Origin: Gracilaria vermiculophylla
Lineage: Eukaryota > Rhodophyta > Florideophyceae > Gracilariales > Gracilariaceae
Direction: 5' to 3'
Assembly: GCA_019155205.2 (NCBI GenBank)
Contig: JAHNZQ020000004.1
Coordinates: 3,718,848 to 3,737,739, forward strand
DNA: 18,892 nucleotides
How positions within the stretch are numbered: position 1 is the stretch's first letter; each line of letters starts with the position of its first letter. Below the pieces are notes generated by a model that searched no databases, had not been told where the DNA came from, and was given only the letters and a program-made list of their open reading frames with translations. The translations under genes and the position numbers were made by a program. Shown piece after piece: positions 8,987 to 18,572 of the stretch.

Positions 8987-11063
8987 ATGTCCACTCGAAG
9001 CCGTCCACCGACTCGCAGTAACCCTGGCGAGCCGGTGCAACCGTCGAAAATTCGTACTCGGCCTAGGTCGGTTTCGAATGGACGCTCTTCCGGTAAATCG
9101 GCCACGCAGTCACGACCGCTTCCGACTTTCTCGTCGTCGCCCCCAGCTCGAGGTGCAGGATCGACCCCTGCCGTGAACTCCTCGCCGTCTGAAAGGGTTG
9201 GCGTCGACTCGCCCGGTTCTCCAACTGTGAAGAACCAACTTCGCGCTTTGCGCGAGACTCAGATCACCATGGCAGAGGAATTAGCCACGCTTCGTGAGAA
9301 GGTTAATAGCACTGCTGGGCAGGATTTCGCAGAGGATCTTCGTACACTCCGTGCTGATTTGAATCTTCTCGAGTGTCTCGGCCGCCCCGCTCCGTTCGTG
9401 GAGGACATTGAAGACAAGTTCTCGCGTGTCGGACACCGTCTCCAGACGTTAGAACAAATGCTCCTTGAAGGAGATAGAAAGGATCCGGTTACTCCCGTCG
9501 CAGTCTCTCACCAAGCCAAGAAGGCGGGACGTCCGAAGAGCCGAAAGAATCGGAAACATGATGATGACGAAGCTGGGTCATCGGACCCCTCCAACGCGGC
9601 TTCTGATTCCGACCAGTCCGATTCCTCGGTTGATGATCTCCATCGTGGATGTTCGTCATGCTCAAAGCGGTCGTCAGCCACCAAGGGTGTGATTCGTGCC
9701 CGCACGAAGGGCCGGAAGCACGCCGGACTCAAGGAATTACGCCCGACCAACCCTCTCCACAAGAAGCTTCTTTCATACCGGTATTACCGTCTGGAGGACT
9801 CCTCGTTGTATCGCACACCCCGGGGTACGGGCAAAGTGAAAGACTGCATCAAGCGTATGCAGCTGTCACTTCGGAATCAACTGTTCACAGGTGAGGATCC
9901 AATCCTGGTGTTTGATTTCCTTGCACGCTTTGTAGCGGAAGCTGACATTTTCGGAATGAGCGCAGGACAGGCCTACATTGCCTTGCCGTACTTCTTACGC
10001 GGCTTGGCCGAAGATAAATATCAGTCTGTAAGAGGTTCATCACGCGCCGCTGAAGGAGGGGTAAGTTGTTGGCCTGAGGCTGTCCAGTATTTGATGAGGT
10101 CATATGCCACGAACTCAGCAATTCAGGACTCCATCCTCGCTTTACGAGACACACGCCAGAACACCGGGGAAACGGAAACCGATTACTCGGTACGCCTGAA
10201 CAAGGCTTTTCAACGGCAGTGGTAACGTATATCCCACCGAGGAACGTTGCACCATTTTCGTGGATGGCCTCGACCCGGTCATCCGGACATTAGTTGCTCG
10301 ACGACGAGAAGACCAACCGAGGGCGATATACCTGGAACTGGTCCAGTGTGCTCGCGCCAAAGGTGATGCCGCTCGCGCCCGCACCCGCACTCCAGGAACT
10401 CGGGCTCGATCCGCAAAAGCGTTGTTGATGCAACCGAGAACCCCGACGACTTCCGTCGGATACGACCGGTCTTTAAAACATGATTACGACAACGTTCAGT
10501 TGGCCGGGGATGGACTCAGTTCGATCCCCACCACTGAACTGCCTTCGACCACGGAGGGTTCGTTCTGTAACGCCCATGATCACGGCATGTTGTACATGGC
10601 CCAGGCTCGAGTTCGTCCACCTCGCGTTCCAAACGAGAACGGCGCAGTCCGCAACTCGCGTCAAGGTTGGAATGATACCCGCTCCGCTGTCCGGTTTGCC
10701 AACAGTCGGAATGTGACTCCCCTTTCGGGTCTGGTTTTTCATCTATGCTACACGCGTGGTCATACTTCCCCGCACTGCGTCTTCTCTTTACGACATTGGG
10801 CCCGGGTAGTCCACTACTACGAGGCCCTTTCTCCGGAAGAAAGAGCGTCCGTTCTGACGGCCTCTTATGTCCGAGCCAAGTTGGACATTCCAAGAGAGTT
10901 AACTGCACTTCAGCCTCGCATGACGCCTTCCTCGGTTAAACCGGCTGCTCTGGTGAACGAGCCCATAGCCGCTTTAGCGGAAGCTAATGTCCCTGATGTT
11001 CAAGCATTGGTGACACAGCTTTCTGGGCAGCCGCATCCTGCGGAACCCGCCCAGAAAAACTAG
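8987..11063 (+). pseudogene. gag: Element C gag: coiled coil, AT-hook-like segment, capsid region, damaged zinc knuckle; one frameshift
   Basis: I chose the ATG at 8987 (context GCCAAG before it) as the first ATG of the frame. In order: a basic Pro/Ser/Arg-rich N-terminus; a likely coiled coil around residues 80-160 (QLRALRETQITMAEELATL); a basic AT-hook-like AGRPKSRK followed by an acidic run (about 9515-9570); and a capsid-like helical region (IKRMQLSLRNQLFTGEDPIL through LRDTRQNTGETETDYSVRLN, about 9,840-10,200). One extra base near 10213 closes the frame at 10225. The text continues in the next frame from about 10218 (NVYPTEERCTIFVDGLDPVI) to the stop at 11061-11063. The nucleocapsid zinc knuckle reads FHLCYTRGHTSPHC (10737-10778): CX2CX4HX4C spacing with the first Cys changed to Phe. 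Gag would bind and package the element RNA. The lesions indicate this copy is dead. Confidence 0.85.
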
Positions 11064-11097
11064 ATGCGGGAGTCTCCTCTCATGGAGGAGCGCTCTC
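11054..11097 (+). promoter_or_regulatory. Probable -1 ribosomal frameshift signal at the gag stop of element C
   Basis: The heptamer G AAA AAC (11054-11060, gag codons AAA and AAC) directly precedes the gag stop TAG (11061-11063). It is one base from the classic A AAA AAC. After a 7-nt spacer comes a hairpin: GGGAG (11068-11072) and CTCCTC (11074-11079) pair with GAGGAG (11085-11090) and CTCTC-type bases (11093-11097) around loop TCATG. The pol frame is -1 relative to the downstream gag frame and is open across the site. Slippery site, spacing and stem agree with known -1 frameshift modules. Function is inferred. Confidence 0.6.
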
Positions 11098-12830
11098 AGA
11101 GCTGAGGTCGAGGGCGTCCGAGGCGCCGAAGCCTCGCTCCCCGGTCATAATCCTTTCCAGGACAGCGGCCGTCAATGACGTGGATTCAGAACACCTCGGT
11201 GTTCTTCGTCGCCCGTGGACACGGATATCACATCGCCGGTTTTCGGATCGAATCCTTGTGATGGCCAAGAGAAACTACAAAGTCTATGCAGACCTTGGCT
11301 TATCACCCCAGTTCATGGTCCGTCACCTGACCGTTCTTGACACAGGTACGGGTTCGAACTTCATCGTCGAAGCCGCGTTGCCACTCACAGTGAGGTCTCG
11401 TTTCCGTCGCCGTGACGTGCTGGACGTAGCCGATGCTAACAATAACCCGTTAGCAACGGTTGGCCTCATTGACCTCGTACTCCGCTTGGGGTCATGCGTG
11501 GTTAAGCTCGACTTCGTCGTATGCCGCAAGTGGGCTGCCCCCGTCATTTTGGGGTGTGAATTTGTGACCGCTTCGTTGAAGCGATCCGTCCCCGCCAGCG
11601 GCGTGTCGAGATGGAAGACGGATCCTCCGTCACTATCGTCCGCAAGCCACTGAGGCGGGCAACAAAGAAGCACGTGCCGTTACCTGCCGCGCAGGAGCCA
11701 GGCCCAGATACCCGGGTCTCAACCCAACTCTGCGTTGCGGGTGCTACCATGGTACCACCGGAAGCGCAGGTGTGGGTGAAGGTCACGTCGGAACAGCATG
11801 GGCTTAGGATACTCCAACCCTTGCCCTCGCTGTACGACAAGTACACAATCGCCATTGCCGATGGCGTTGTGCAAGTGGAACCGAGCACCTCATTCTACGT
11901 GTTGCTCGCTAACCTGGGGACGACTCCCCAACGCTTGGTCAAAAACCAAGTCATTGGTTCTGTCATGCCGCACCCCATCGCGATGGCACCAACAACCATG
12001 ACTGTCGCCGATGTCCTCGGTCTTGTTCACTCTAAGGAGGGGGAAGCAACCGGATCACTCCGTGACTATGCCGCGCCAACTCCGACAAAGGACCGTGCCG
12101 AAGCCGCGAAGGAACGCGGCCCGACAAGTTTCGACCGAATTGACCCGGTAACGGCAATCGAGGAACTCGACCTCGGTCATGTACCAGAGTCACACCGCGA
12201 ACGTTTGCGGGACATGCTCCGAGACTTCACCACTATGTGGGATGGCTCCCTCGGGGAGATAAATACAACGGAACACCGGATCGATTTGATGCCCAACACT
12301 CAGCCAGTGGCACAACACCCGTACAGGGCTGGACCTGCCGCAAATGTCGAAGAGGAATTCCAAGTTGATAAGATGCTCCGTGCAGGAGTTATTGAACCAG
12401 CTCAGTCGCAGTGGGCATCTCCAGTTGTGCTAGCCGCGAAACCGGATGGATCCTGGCGTTTCTGCGTCGACTATCGTCGCTTGAATGCTGTGACCATCAA
12501 AGACGTGTACCAAATTCCACGCATGGACGAATACATCGATTCACTCGGAAATGCTACCGTGTTCACGTCGTTGGATGCTAACTGAGGGTACTGGCAAGTC
12601 CTAGTTAGGAAAGAAGATCAAGACAAGACTGCCTTTGTCTGTCATTCCGGCCTGTATCATTTTAAACGGATGCCATTTGGCTTGACTAACGCACCCACGA
12701 CATTTCAATGCACAGTTGATATCCTACTCGCTCGCTTCAAGTGGCGTACATGTCTCGTCTACCTGGACGATATTGTCGTCTTCTCCGATGACATGGACGA
12801 CCATCTCACTCATGTTCGGGACGTCCTGAC
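11064..12830 (+). pseudogene. pol: Element C pol, first part: protease and reverse transcriptase fingers/palm
   Basis: The pol frame is -1 to gag and opens through the gag stop. The protease active site is LDTGTGSNFI (about 11335-11365, DTG). The protease frame loses one base near 11555; the frame then continues from about 11565 to 12830. RT begins about 12270 with TEHRIDL and shows QWASPVVLAAKPDGSWRFCV (about 12400-12465), the motif A Asp at 12574-12576, and the YLDD catalytic box at 12760-12771. A TGA at 12583-12585 follows LDAN, where Cys or Ser before GYWQV is usual. RT stops at 12830, where solo LTR D interrupts it. The RT copies element RNA into DNA with RNase H. Family features are standard Ty3/gypsy. 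The catalytic Asp residues are intact, but the frameshift and stop prevent a full protein. Confidence 0.88.
12826..12830. repeat. Left target-site duplication of solo LTR D (CTGAC)
   Basis: CTGAC directly precedes LTR D and is repeated directly after it at 13394-13398. Five bp is the usual duplication size for LTR-retrotransposon integration. Confidence 0.85.
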
Positions 12831-13393
12831 TGTTGGATGAAGTGCCTGTGCTGTCACTGACAACTAAATGTTCCGGGGACCATGGGCTGCGTTGAATGTC
12901 GACTCTGTCTGTTACACGTGTGCAGGTGTGCTACTCGGCACGTTGTTCACTACCATATTGTTTCCAGGTGTACACATTGCAAACTCAGCTTAATGTACAC
13001 CGGATATGGTTTAGTGTAATGTGCCTCGTCATGGTAACTATACACACACATTGCTGTATGGACACGAGTGGTGGCGGAATACAGAGAGTGTAAGGTGGTT
13101 GAGTGAATTTGTGCATTGTCATGGTCTCGTGAGTGTACGGAACTGTCATGCCTTGTTGTGCCTTGCTGTTGTAAGCATTATTGAATTGTGGCTAGTACAT
13201 TTATGTCATGTCACAATATGATTGGTAGTATTGAGTGTCTCGCCTTTGTAGTGTAATTTCTGATGCAACCTATTCGGTGCGACTGAACCACTATATAAGT
13301 CGTGGTCGAGGCACCTCCAAGTAAATCCAAGCCAGAGCTGGCGAACATTCATAACATCCCTCCAACCTTCCCTTGCCCCTCTGACCTCCAATA
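12831..13393. mobile_element. Solo LTR (D) inserted in the RT of element C
   Basis: This 563-bp noncoding block begins TGTTGGA and ends TCCAATA, imperfect inverted ends of the TG...CA type (the final CA is TA). Perfect CTGAC duplications flank it. It splits RT after the YLDD region. Removing the LTR and one duplication gives a continuous RT frame with expected residues on both sides (HVRDVL before, NAGISLKLRKCELF after). A TATATAAG lies at 13292-13299, about 95 bp before the right end, pointing to + orientation of its promoter. No internal genes remain, so LTR-LTR recombination has removed the body. The TGTTGGA start is common among Copia-type LTRs, but the superfamily is uncertain. Confidence 0.88.
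13292..13299 (+). promoter_or_regulatory. TATA box of solo LTR D
   Basis: TATATAAG sits about 95 bp from the right end of the LTR, the usual place of a U3 core promoter with a short R-U5 after it. It could still drive transcription into the downstream RNase H and integrase part of C; this is untested. Confidence 0.55.
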
Positions 13394-13398
13394 CTGAC
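13394..13398. repeat. Right target-site duplication of solo LTR D (CTGAC)
   Basis: It matches 12826-12830 exactly. The RT frame resumes from here. Confidence 0.85.
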
Positions 13399-16300
13399 CA
13401 CGCTGCGTAACGCAGGAATATCACTTAAGTTGAGGAAGTGTGAGTTATTCACCAATACTATCAAGTATCTGGGTCACATCATCCGCCCAGGGCGTATTAT
13501 GATCCAGGAAGCCCGGGTGAAGTCACTCAAAGAAGCCGTCGAACCGACGACGCAAACCAGGCTACGCTCCTTCCTGGGGCTGGCCAACGTCTATCGACGC
13601 TTCATTCCCAAGTTTGCTGATACTTCAGCACCGTTGAACGCGCTACTGCGAAAGGGCCAGCCTCCCAAGCTGGCCCCCTTCACTCCCGTCCAGACGGAGG
13701 CATTCCACTCCCTCAAGGAGGCAGTAAGGTCGGCACCGATCTTGTCGCTGCCCAAGCCAGGACTTTTGTACTCCTTTGACACGGACTCGAGCGACCACCA
13801 AGTGCCATGTGCGTTGTTCCAGGTTACACCTGATGGGGAACGTAAGCCAATTGGGTTTTGGTCGCGCTTGTTGAATGTGCACGAGAAAAACTACTCCGTC
13901 TCGGAGAAGGAATGCCTCGCCGTGGTCTGAGCCCTCTCGAACTTGAGGCCTTATCTTATGGGAGTGCTTTTCACCGTTCATACGGACCATAACTCACTTC
14001 GGTGGATACTGTCGATCTTGGAACCCTCCGGTCGGTTAATGCGATGGAGGCTCCGGCTCGCCGAGTTTGACTTCGAAGTGAAGTACACGAAGGGCATCTG
14101 CAACACGCAAGCCGATGCCTTGTCGCGGTTGCCCACGAATGGCGAAGCGCTACCCGTCGATGACGACGAGATACCCTGCTTTGCAGTGGCAACAGTCGAG
14201 GTCGGCCAAGAAGACTTGAAGGAATGGCAAGAAGTCGTGGAATGGGACCCTGAGTGGGACACGCCTCTCGTCGCTGACGGAACGAAAGATCCCCTTCCGG
14301 ATAGTTTCGTGCCGGTGACACCGGAAGAGTTAGTCCGAGAACAGTTTGTGGACCCGTTTTGTGCGAAGGTGCGAGCGCAACTTAACGGGGGAGCCGAGAT
14401 TCCTTTCCGTGTGAATGACGCTGGGCAACTAGTGCGCACCGTGCATCCCACGCCACAGGTAGTGGTGCCGCATACACTACAGACCAGGGTACGTCACTTG
14501 TCCCACTACTCAAAGCTGAGTGGACATGCCGGTGGAAGGAAGCTCTACCTCACGCTAAGGCGGAATTTCTACTGGCCCGCCCTGGCGGTAGAATGTTAGG
14601 CAACAGTGTGGTTCTGCACCGAATGCGCCCGAAATCGGGTGAAGCTCCAGCGACACGCGAGCAAATTAAAGCTCTTCCCCGCGCGCGCGCCGCTGGAATT
14701 CGTGGCCATCGATATTTTGGGGCCCTTCCTCACCACAAAATGTGGGAACAAATTCTTACTCGTTATTACGGATCGTTTCTCGAAACTCGTTCGGACCGTT
14801 CCATTACGGCAAATTACCGCTACAAGCGTCGCACAGGCGTTTGTGACCCATTGGGTTTTTGTCTACGGCCCGCCGGTTAACGTACTCTCCGATAACGGGA
14901 AACAGTTTGCCTCTCGGTTCTTCGAGGATGTGTGCAGGATTCTTGACATCAAGAACCTGTTCACTACCACGTACTATCCTCAGGCCAATGGCCAAGTGGA
15001 ACGGTTTAACCGCACTCTACTGGTAGCAATCCGTTCTCACGTCGCTGATCACCCCCAAACCTGGGATGTTTTCAAGGACGCGTCGACCTTCGCGTATAAC
15101 ACGCAAGTCCACCGGACAACCGGCGTCACATTGTTCGAGCTAGTGCTATCCTATACTCCACATAGTGTGGCGATGGAATCACAGCCTGCTCTGGATGCTT
15201 TCCCGTCGCCGAAAGGATTTCGAGATCACTGGAAGTCGTGGCTCACGAAGTTGGTACCGCAAGTGCATCGTTCAATGGCCCGAGCTCAAGCCGCGTACAA
15301 ACGCGACTTTGATGCCCACGTGCGCCGCGCGCAACCATCACTCGTTCGCGATGGTTACGTGTTCCTCCGAAAGCAGCATTGGAACCCTGAAAGGGAAAAG
15401 CGCCACAAGCTATCTCCAATAGCGGAGGGACCATACCGCGTAGTTGCGTCGGCCCCCGGCACTGCCGTACTTGATATTGCCGGAACGCACGAACGGGTCT
15501 TCAAGGACCGCGTGGTCTCCGCCCCTCCCCGATTGGGCGCAACAGCCGGTACACCCGGGAACATTCCGCCGGGACCCTCCCGCGCAACACAACTGGTTAC
15601 ACCGTCGACGTCTCGGCCATCGGAGCTACCGCACCCGACTCAGGGACTTTTGGACCTGTTGGACTTCCCGCCCGTGCGGTCTCAACCTCAAGAAGGCCCG
15701 CGGCCTAAGGAGGGGAAGGCGTACAAAGTCCGTCGTGATCGTGCCGCGCACTCGCGGACTCGCGCCATTTCTACGGATAGTGAGGCCGTCACACACGTCG
15801 CCACTTCGCGGGAACGAGTCGTCCTACGTGACACATCACTGGCTGAGCCGTCCCTTCCGTCGCAGACGTCGACCATTCCGTCGCAAACGTCGGACTGTAC
15901 TCCGCAAGAGTCGGATCCTCCGTCGCAGGAGTTGGCCCACACTACGGCAGAACCGGCAAAGCCCCCAGAAGCGGATATCAACGCGCCCGAACGGCGGGAG
16001 ATACACGTCGGTGAGGGAGAATCAGAGAAGTCCATTGCGCCCATTTACCCTACCGTGCAGAGCACACCATCAGGTGGTGCCATCCGGACACCCGCAGCGT
16101 TACGGGAAGACGAGACACCGGCTAAGCCGTTGGACTCCATGCGTCACTCGCCGCATACGCCGTCCGGAACGCCGGACGACTCACGCGCAGCCAATCCCGA
16201 CCGCTGTCGAGACATCGTCGTTACACGGCATGGCCGGCAGATGGACCGTCAGGAATACGTGGTCGACCACATTGTGGAGCATTCCTATCACCCTTTGGGG

Positions 16301-16453
16301 TACATTCAGTACTTGGTCCGTTGGTACGGGTATGGGCCCGAAGCCGATTCGGACGAGCCGATCTAGCACCTGCCCCGCTCCAAGGTGGTGCAATACCACA
16401 GAAGAACGCTCACGGCTTTGCCGGCAACAATCAGCCGCGCCCAAGTTGGGTAG
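13399..16453 (+). pseudogene. pol: Element C pol, second part: RT thumb, RNase H, integrase, GPY/F, long linker, chromodomain
   Basis: One frame runs from the right edge of D to the TAG at 16451-16453, with stops at 13928-13930 (TGA where Trp is usual), 14597-14599 and 16364-16366. RT thumb/connection: LRKCELFTNTIKYLGHII. RNase H: FDTDSSDHQVPCALF, SEKECLAVV and VHTDHNSLRWI supply Asp, Glu and Asp; the domain ends with ADALSRL near 14130. Integrase: H2C2 finger (HYSKLSGH ... CTEC), then the D,D(35)E triad at 14711-14713, 14891-14893 and 14999-15001, all intact. GPY/F: IAEGPYRVVAS (about 15420). A Pro/Ser/Thr-rich linker of about 240 residues precedes the chromodomain (about 16250-16440; YVVDHIVEH and YLVRWYGYGPEADSDEPI), whose Tyr/Trp/Tyr cage positions are present. 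Chromodomains bind methylated histone tails and direct insertion. The element cannot make a full Pol because of the stops and D. Confidence 0.9.
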
Positions 16454-16554
16454 CTGACCCCTCGCAGGGAAGGCTAGCTGACCCTTCGCGGAGAAGCCCT
16501 GGTGACCCCTGTGAGGGAAGGGTTGCGGAAGAAGTGACCCCTAGTGGAGAGGGT
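16451..16554. repeat. Degenerate 24-bp tandem repeats just after the element C pol end
   Basis: Units with core TGACCC at 16455, 16479, 16503 and 16535: three units of exactly 24 bp, then an 8-bp insertion and a fourth. The consensus is roughly CTGACCCCTCGCAGGGAAGG. The first unit contains the pol stop codon. The repeats may belong to the 3' untranslated region of C. Confidence 0.75.
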
Positions 16555-16740
16555 ACACGGTAGAACTGGATGATCAAGACCTGGAAAGGGAAGAAGAAGA
16601 ACAGAGAAGTAGAATAGAAAGAAGATGGAACGAGATGCATAAGCATACGCAACAAGCGAGACCTCCCGGTTTATTGGCACTCGACATTACGCTCGCGCAC
16701 GCGGAAAGCCGGACCCTCTTCTGGGGAATCCGAAGCCAAC
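16555..16740. other. Purine-rich tract and junction region, no clear gene
   Basis: 16575-16625 is almost all purine on the + strand and could be the polypurine tract that primes plus-strand synthesis in C, but no LTR matching the 5' end of C follows. A + frame is open at 16545-16751 with a charged, helix-like product (LEREEEEQRS); I cannot assign it. On the minus strand AATAAA (16670-16675) lies 66 nt past the stop of the minus-strand ORF and is followed by a pyrimidine-rich stretch, as at a 3' end. The 3' border of C must lie here or nearby. Confidence 0.45.
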
Positions 16741-17521
16741 TCACGGGTTGAAATCACTGGCCGCGTCGTGGTCATCTCCGGCCTCGCCGTGGGCAGCACC
16801 GTGTCCAGTACCCCTGTTCCCTCCGTTCAGGCGCGCAGCGAGAACAGCCCTCAACAAGGCAATGTTACCGCTCGTTTCACGTACACTCAACCCGACTCCA
16901 GGGAGGAACTGTGCTACCACCAAGGCTTCGTTCGCCAAAGGCGGTGGAACTTCGATAACTTCTGGTTCGTCCGGCAAGTTCGCGGCAGCCGTATCATGGA
17001 ACGGCGCTGTCGGTGGATCCGCCACAGCGACACCGCTACTCGGTACCGTTGATGGCCCGGCCGGACTGTAGCCCGTCCCCAGATTATCCGCTTCGGCGTC
17101 ATTGGCCCCGATTACATCGTCGTCGTCATAGCCCTCATCGAGGAGGACGTCATCGTCGTACGCCGGGTGGTAGTCGTCGCAATTGAGGAATCCATGCGGG
17201 TGACCTCGGGGAATATTCCGCTCTGCGGTGCGCAATGCTGCGGCCTCCGCTTCGAAGATTTCGCGTCCCTCCCAAGGGTCATAGAAGATGAAATCTCCTG
17301 CCAATGGTGTGCGTCGTCCCGGAGACCGGTCATGGCCCCCGCGCTCGTCACCACGGCCACTTTGCCGTAACGGAACGGTGCTCCAATCTACACGGTCAAC
17401 GACATCCAGGAGTTCCTGAGCCTCCTCAGCGTTATTCACACCCCCAAGGGGGACGCGCAAACCGAGCTCTCGAATGCAAGTCCGCAAGCGCGGAGGAAGG
17501 TACCACAGTCGATACTGGTCG
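16741..17521 (-). CDS. 5'-truncated ORF of unknown function, acidic, cut by gypsy copy A2
   Basis: About 260 codons run without a stop or any methionine from the edge of A2 (17521/17522) to the TGA at 16741-16743. The open frame enters the reversed LTR of A2 by about 13 codons, which are not part of the original gene. The start codon therefore lay beyond the insertion. Visible parts: an N-terminal folded-looking segment (YRLWYLPPRLRTCIRELGLR, then NNAEEAQELLDVVDRVDW), an Arg/Gly-rich stretch, FIFYDPWEGREIFEAEAAAL, a strongly acidic block (YDDDVLLDEGYDDDDVIG), a Pro/Ala-rich part (EPEVIEVPPPL) and a Gly/His/Asp tail. No transmembrane segment or known domain was recognised. AATAAA lies 66 nt downstream. 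It could be a host gene, a gag-like ORF of another element, or an accessory antisense ORF of C. The unbroken frame, unlike its neighbours, suggests recent loss or some constraint. Confidence 0.55.
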
Positions 17522-18572
17522 TGTGGTATTGTCAGCCCTCCTTTCGAGGTAGTAAAGCACAACGTCCGTTAGGAGTTTTTAGTGACTCCAAAGGCGCGTA
17601 TTCCTAAAGGTGGTCTCCGGTATCCGCTGTCGCGAGCCGGGGTAATTCTGAAAGCGATCCGCAAACACCAAGCGTAGGGGAAGGTTCACTGGGCGGACAA
17701 TGCTCCTACAGGCGCTGCTATGATGCGACCTGGGGATCGGCGGCTTAGAAACCTGCGCGAATAGACAAGAGATTCCAACCGGAAAATGTAGAAGAAGACT
17801 CAATGGTGCTTGTCTTTACTTCCCCAGAGGTGGAGCTCAACTGGCAGCTTAAATATCTAGCCGGGAGCCCGCCTCGGCAGGTGACACTACTGTGCTAATT
17901 ACTTGCATAAAATATCTAAAATAAATAATAAATTATACCGTACCTTAAGGATACTGTAGCGCACGCGGGCAATATTATGCACCACGTGGCCCAGCTAATA
18001 AATTAAGAACCCTCCTTAGGAATATTATGCCCTAAGGCCAAACCACCATATTTCCGTAGGAGCCACTGCACTACATACCCCCTTTCCTGAATTGCACCAC
18101 GTCCTCGAGGTGCATCCTCGGCTTTCTTGATCCCTGGGCTGGCTCCTGTCGGTGTTGCGGCACGTGCGGCCTCCGGCGGTTCGCCCGTTCTCTCCTTCAG
18201 GCGTTCCGTCTCTTCTCCATACTCCGTCGCGGCGGGTTGCCGCGGGTTCGCATTTCACTCGTTGCTGCTTTCGTGGGCTCCAGCTTCTCTTTACCCGGCG
18301 ATATCCGCTCCTTCTTGGTGTCACCTCTCGGTGCCGCTGCGCCAATCGGACGCGCGGTTCTCCGCATCCTCAGGCGCATTGCGCAGCTTCCGTGGACGGA
18401 GCGTGGGCCAGTCCCGTAACGGTCCCGATCCCCTGGAGGCGTTAGCCACTCTGACTCCTTCGAGGTTACTCCTTTTGGCAACACCCGCGTCGTCGCGTCC
18501 GCTCATCTCATCCCCGTGAAGGCGCCGAACTCATAGGTTTTTCGTCAGCACCCCCGTCGTTCTCCGTTGGAT
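17522..18572 (+). mobile_element. Gypsy copy A2: 5' LTR and untranslated leader
   Basis: It begins TGTGGTATTGTCAG and aligns along its whole length with 970-2019, in the same direction and of almost equal length. It has a roughly 17-base extra segment near 17555 that A1 lacks. AATAAA lies at 17920-17925. The near-identical block is at 17943-17990. The left border is sharp because it interrupts the minus-strand ORF. The LTR 3' end is not resolved. The divergence from A1 is visible by eye, so A1 and A2 look like separate insertions of one family. Confidence 0.65.

Noticed and set aside
12583..12585. Programmed stop-codon readthrough in RT
   Set aside because: The TGA lies inside the catalytic core of RT, and other stops and frameshifts follow. 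An inactivating mutation is simpler.
11555..14599. Repeat-induced point mutation (C to T) as the cause of decay in element C
   Set aside because: The lesions include single-base indels and stops that need transversions (such as the likely GAG to TAG at 16364), so there is no one-sided transition pattern.
15444..16457. A 337-codon open frame overlapping the 3' part of element C pol
   Set aside because: It is Arg/Pro/Ser-rich with no domain and lies in the shifted frame of a well-supported integrase-chromodomain region. GC-rich linker sequence easily leaves shifted frames open.
18025..18345. Minus-strand frame in the A2 leader that aligns with 1575-1799 (shared GTPEGENG)
   Set aside because: The DNA itself is conserved between the copies, so any frame shows shared peptides. 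No sign of coding selection can be seen by eye.
970..18572. A1 and A2 as the two LTRs of one large element
   Set aside because: The match continues past any LTR into the gag start in both copies, the copies differ visibly, and the DNA between them holds an inverted element and unrelated relics. Two insertions of one family explain it better.
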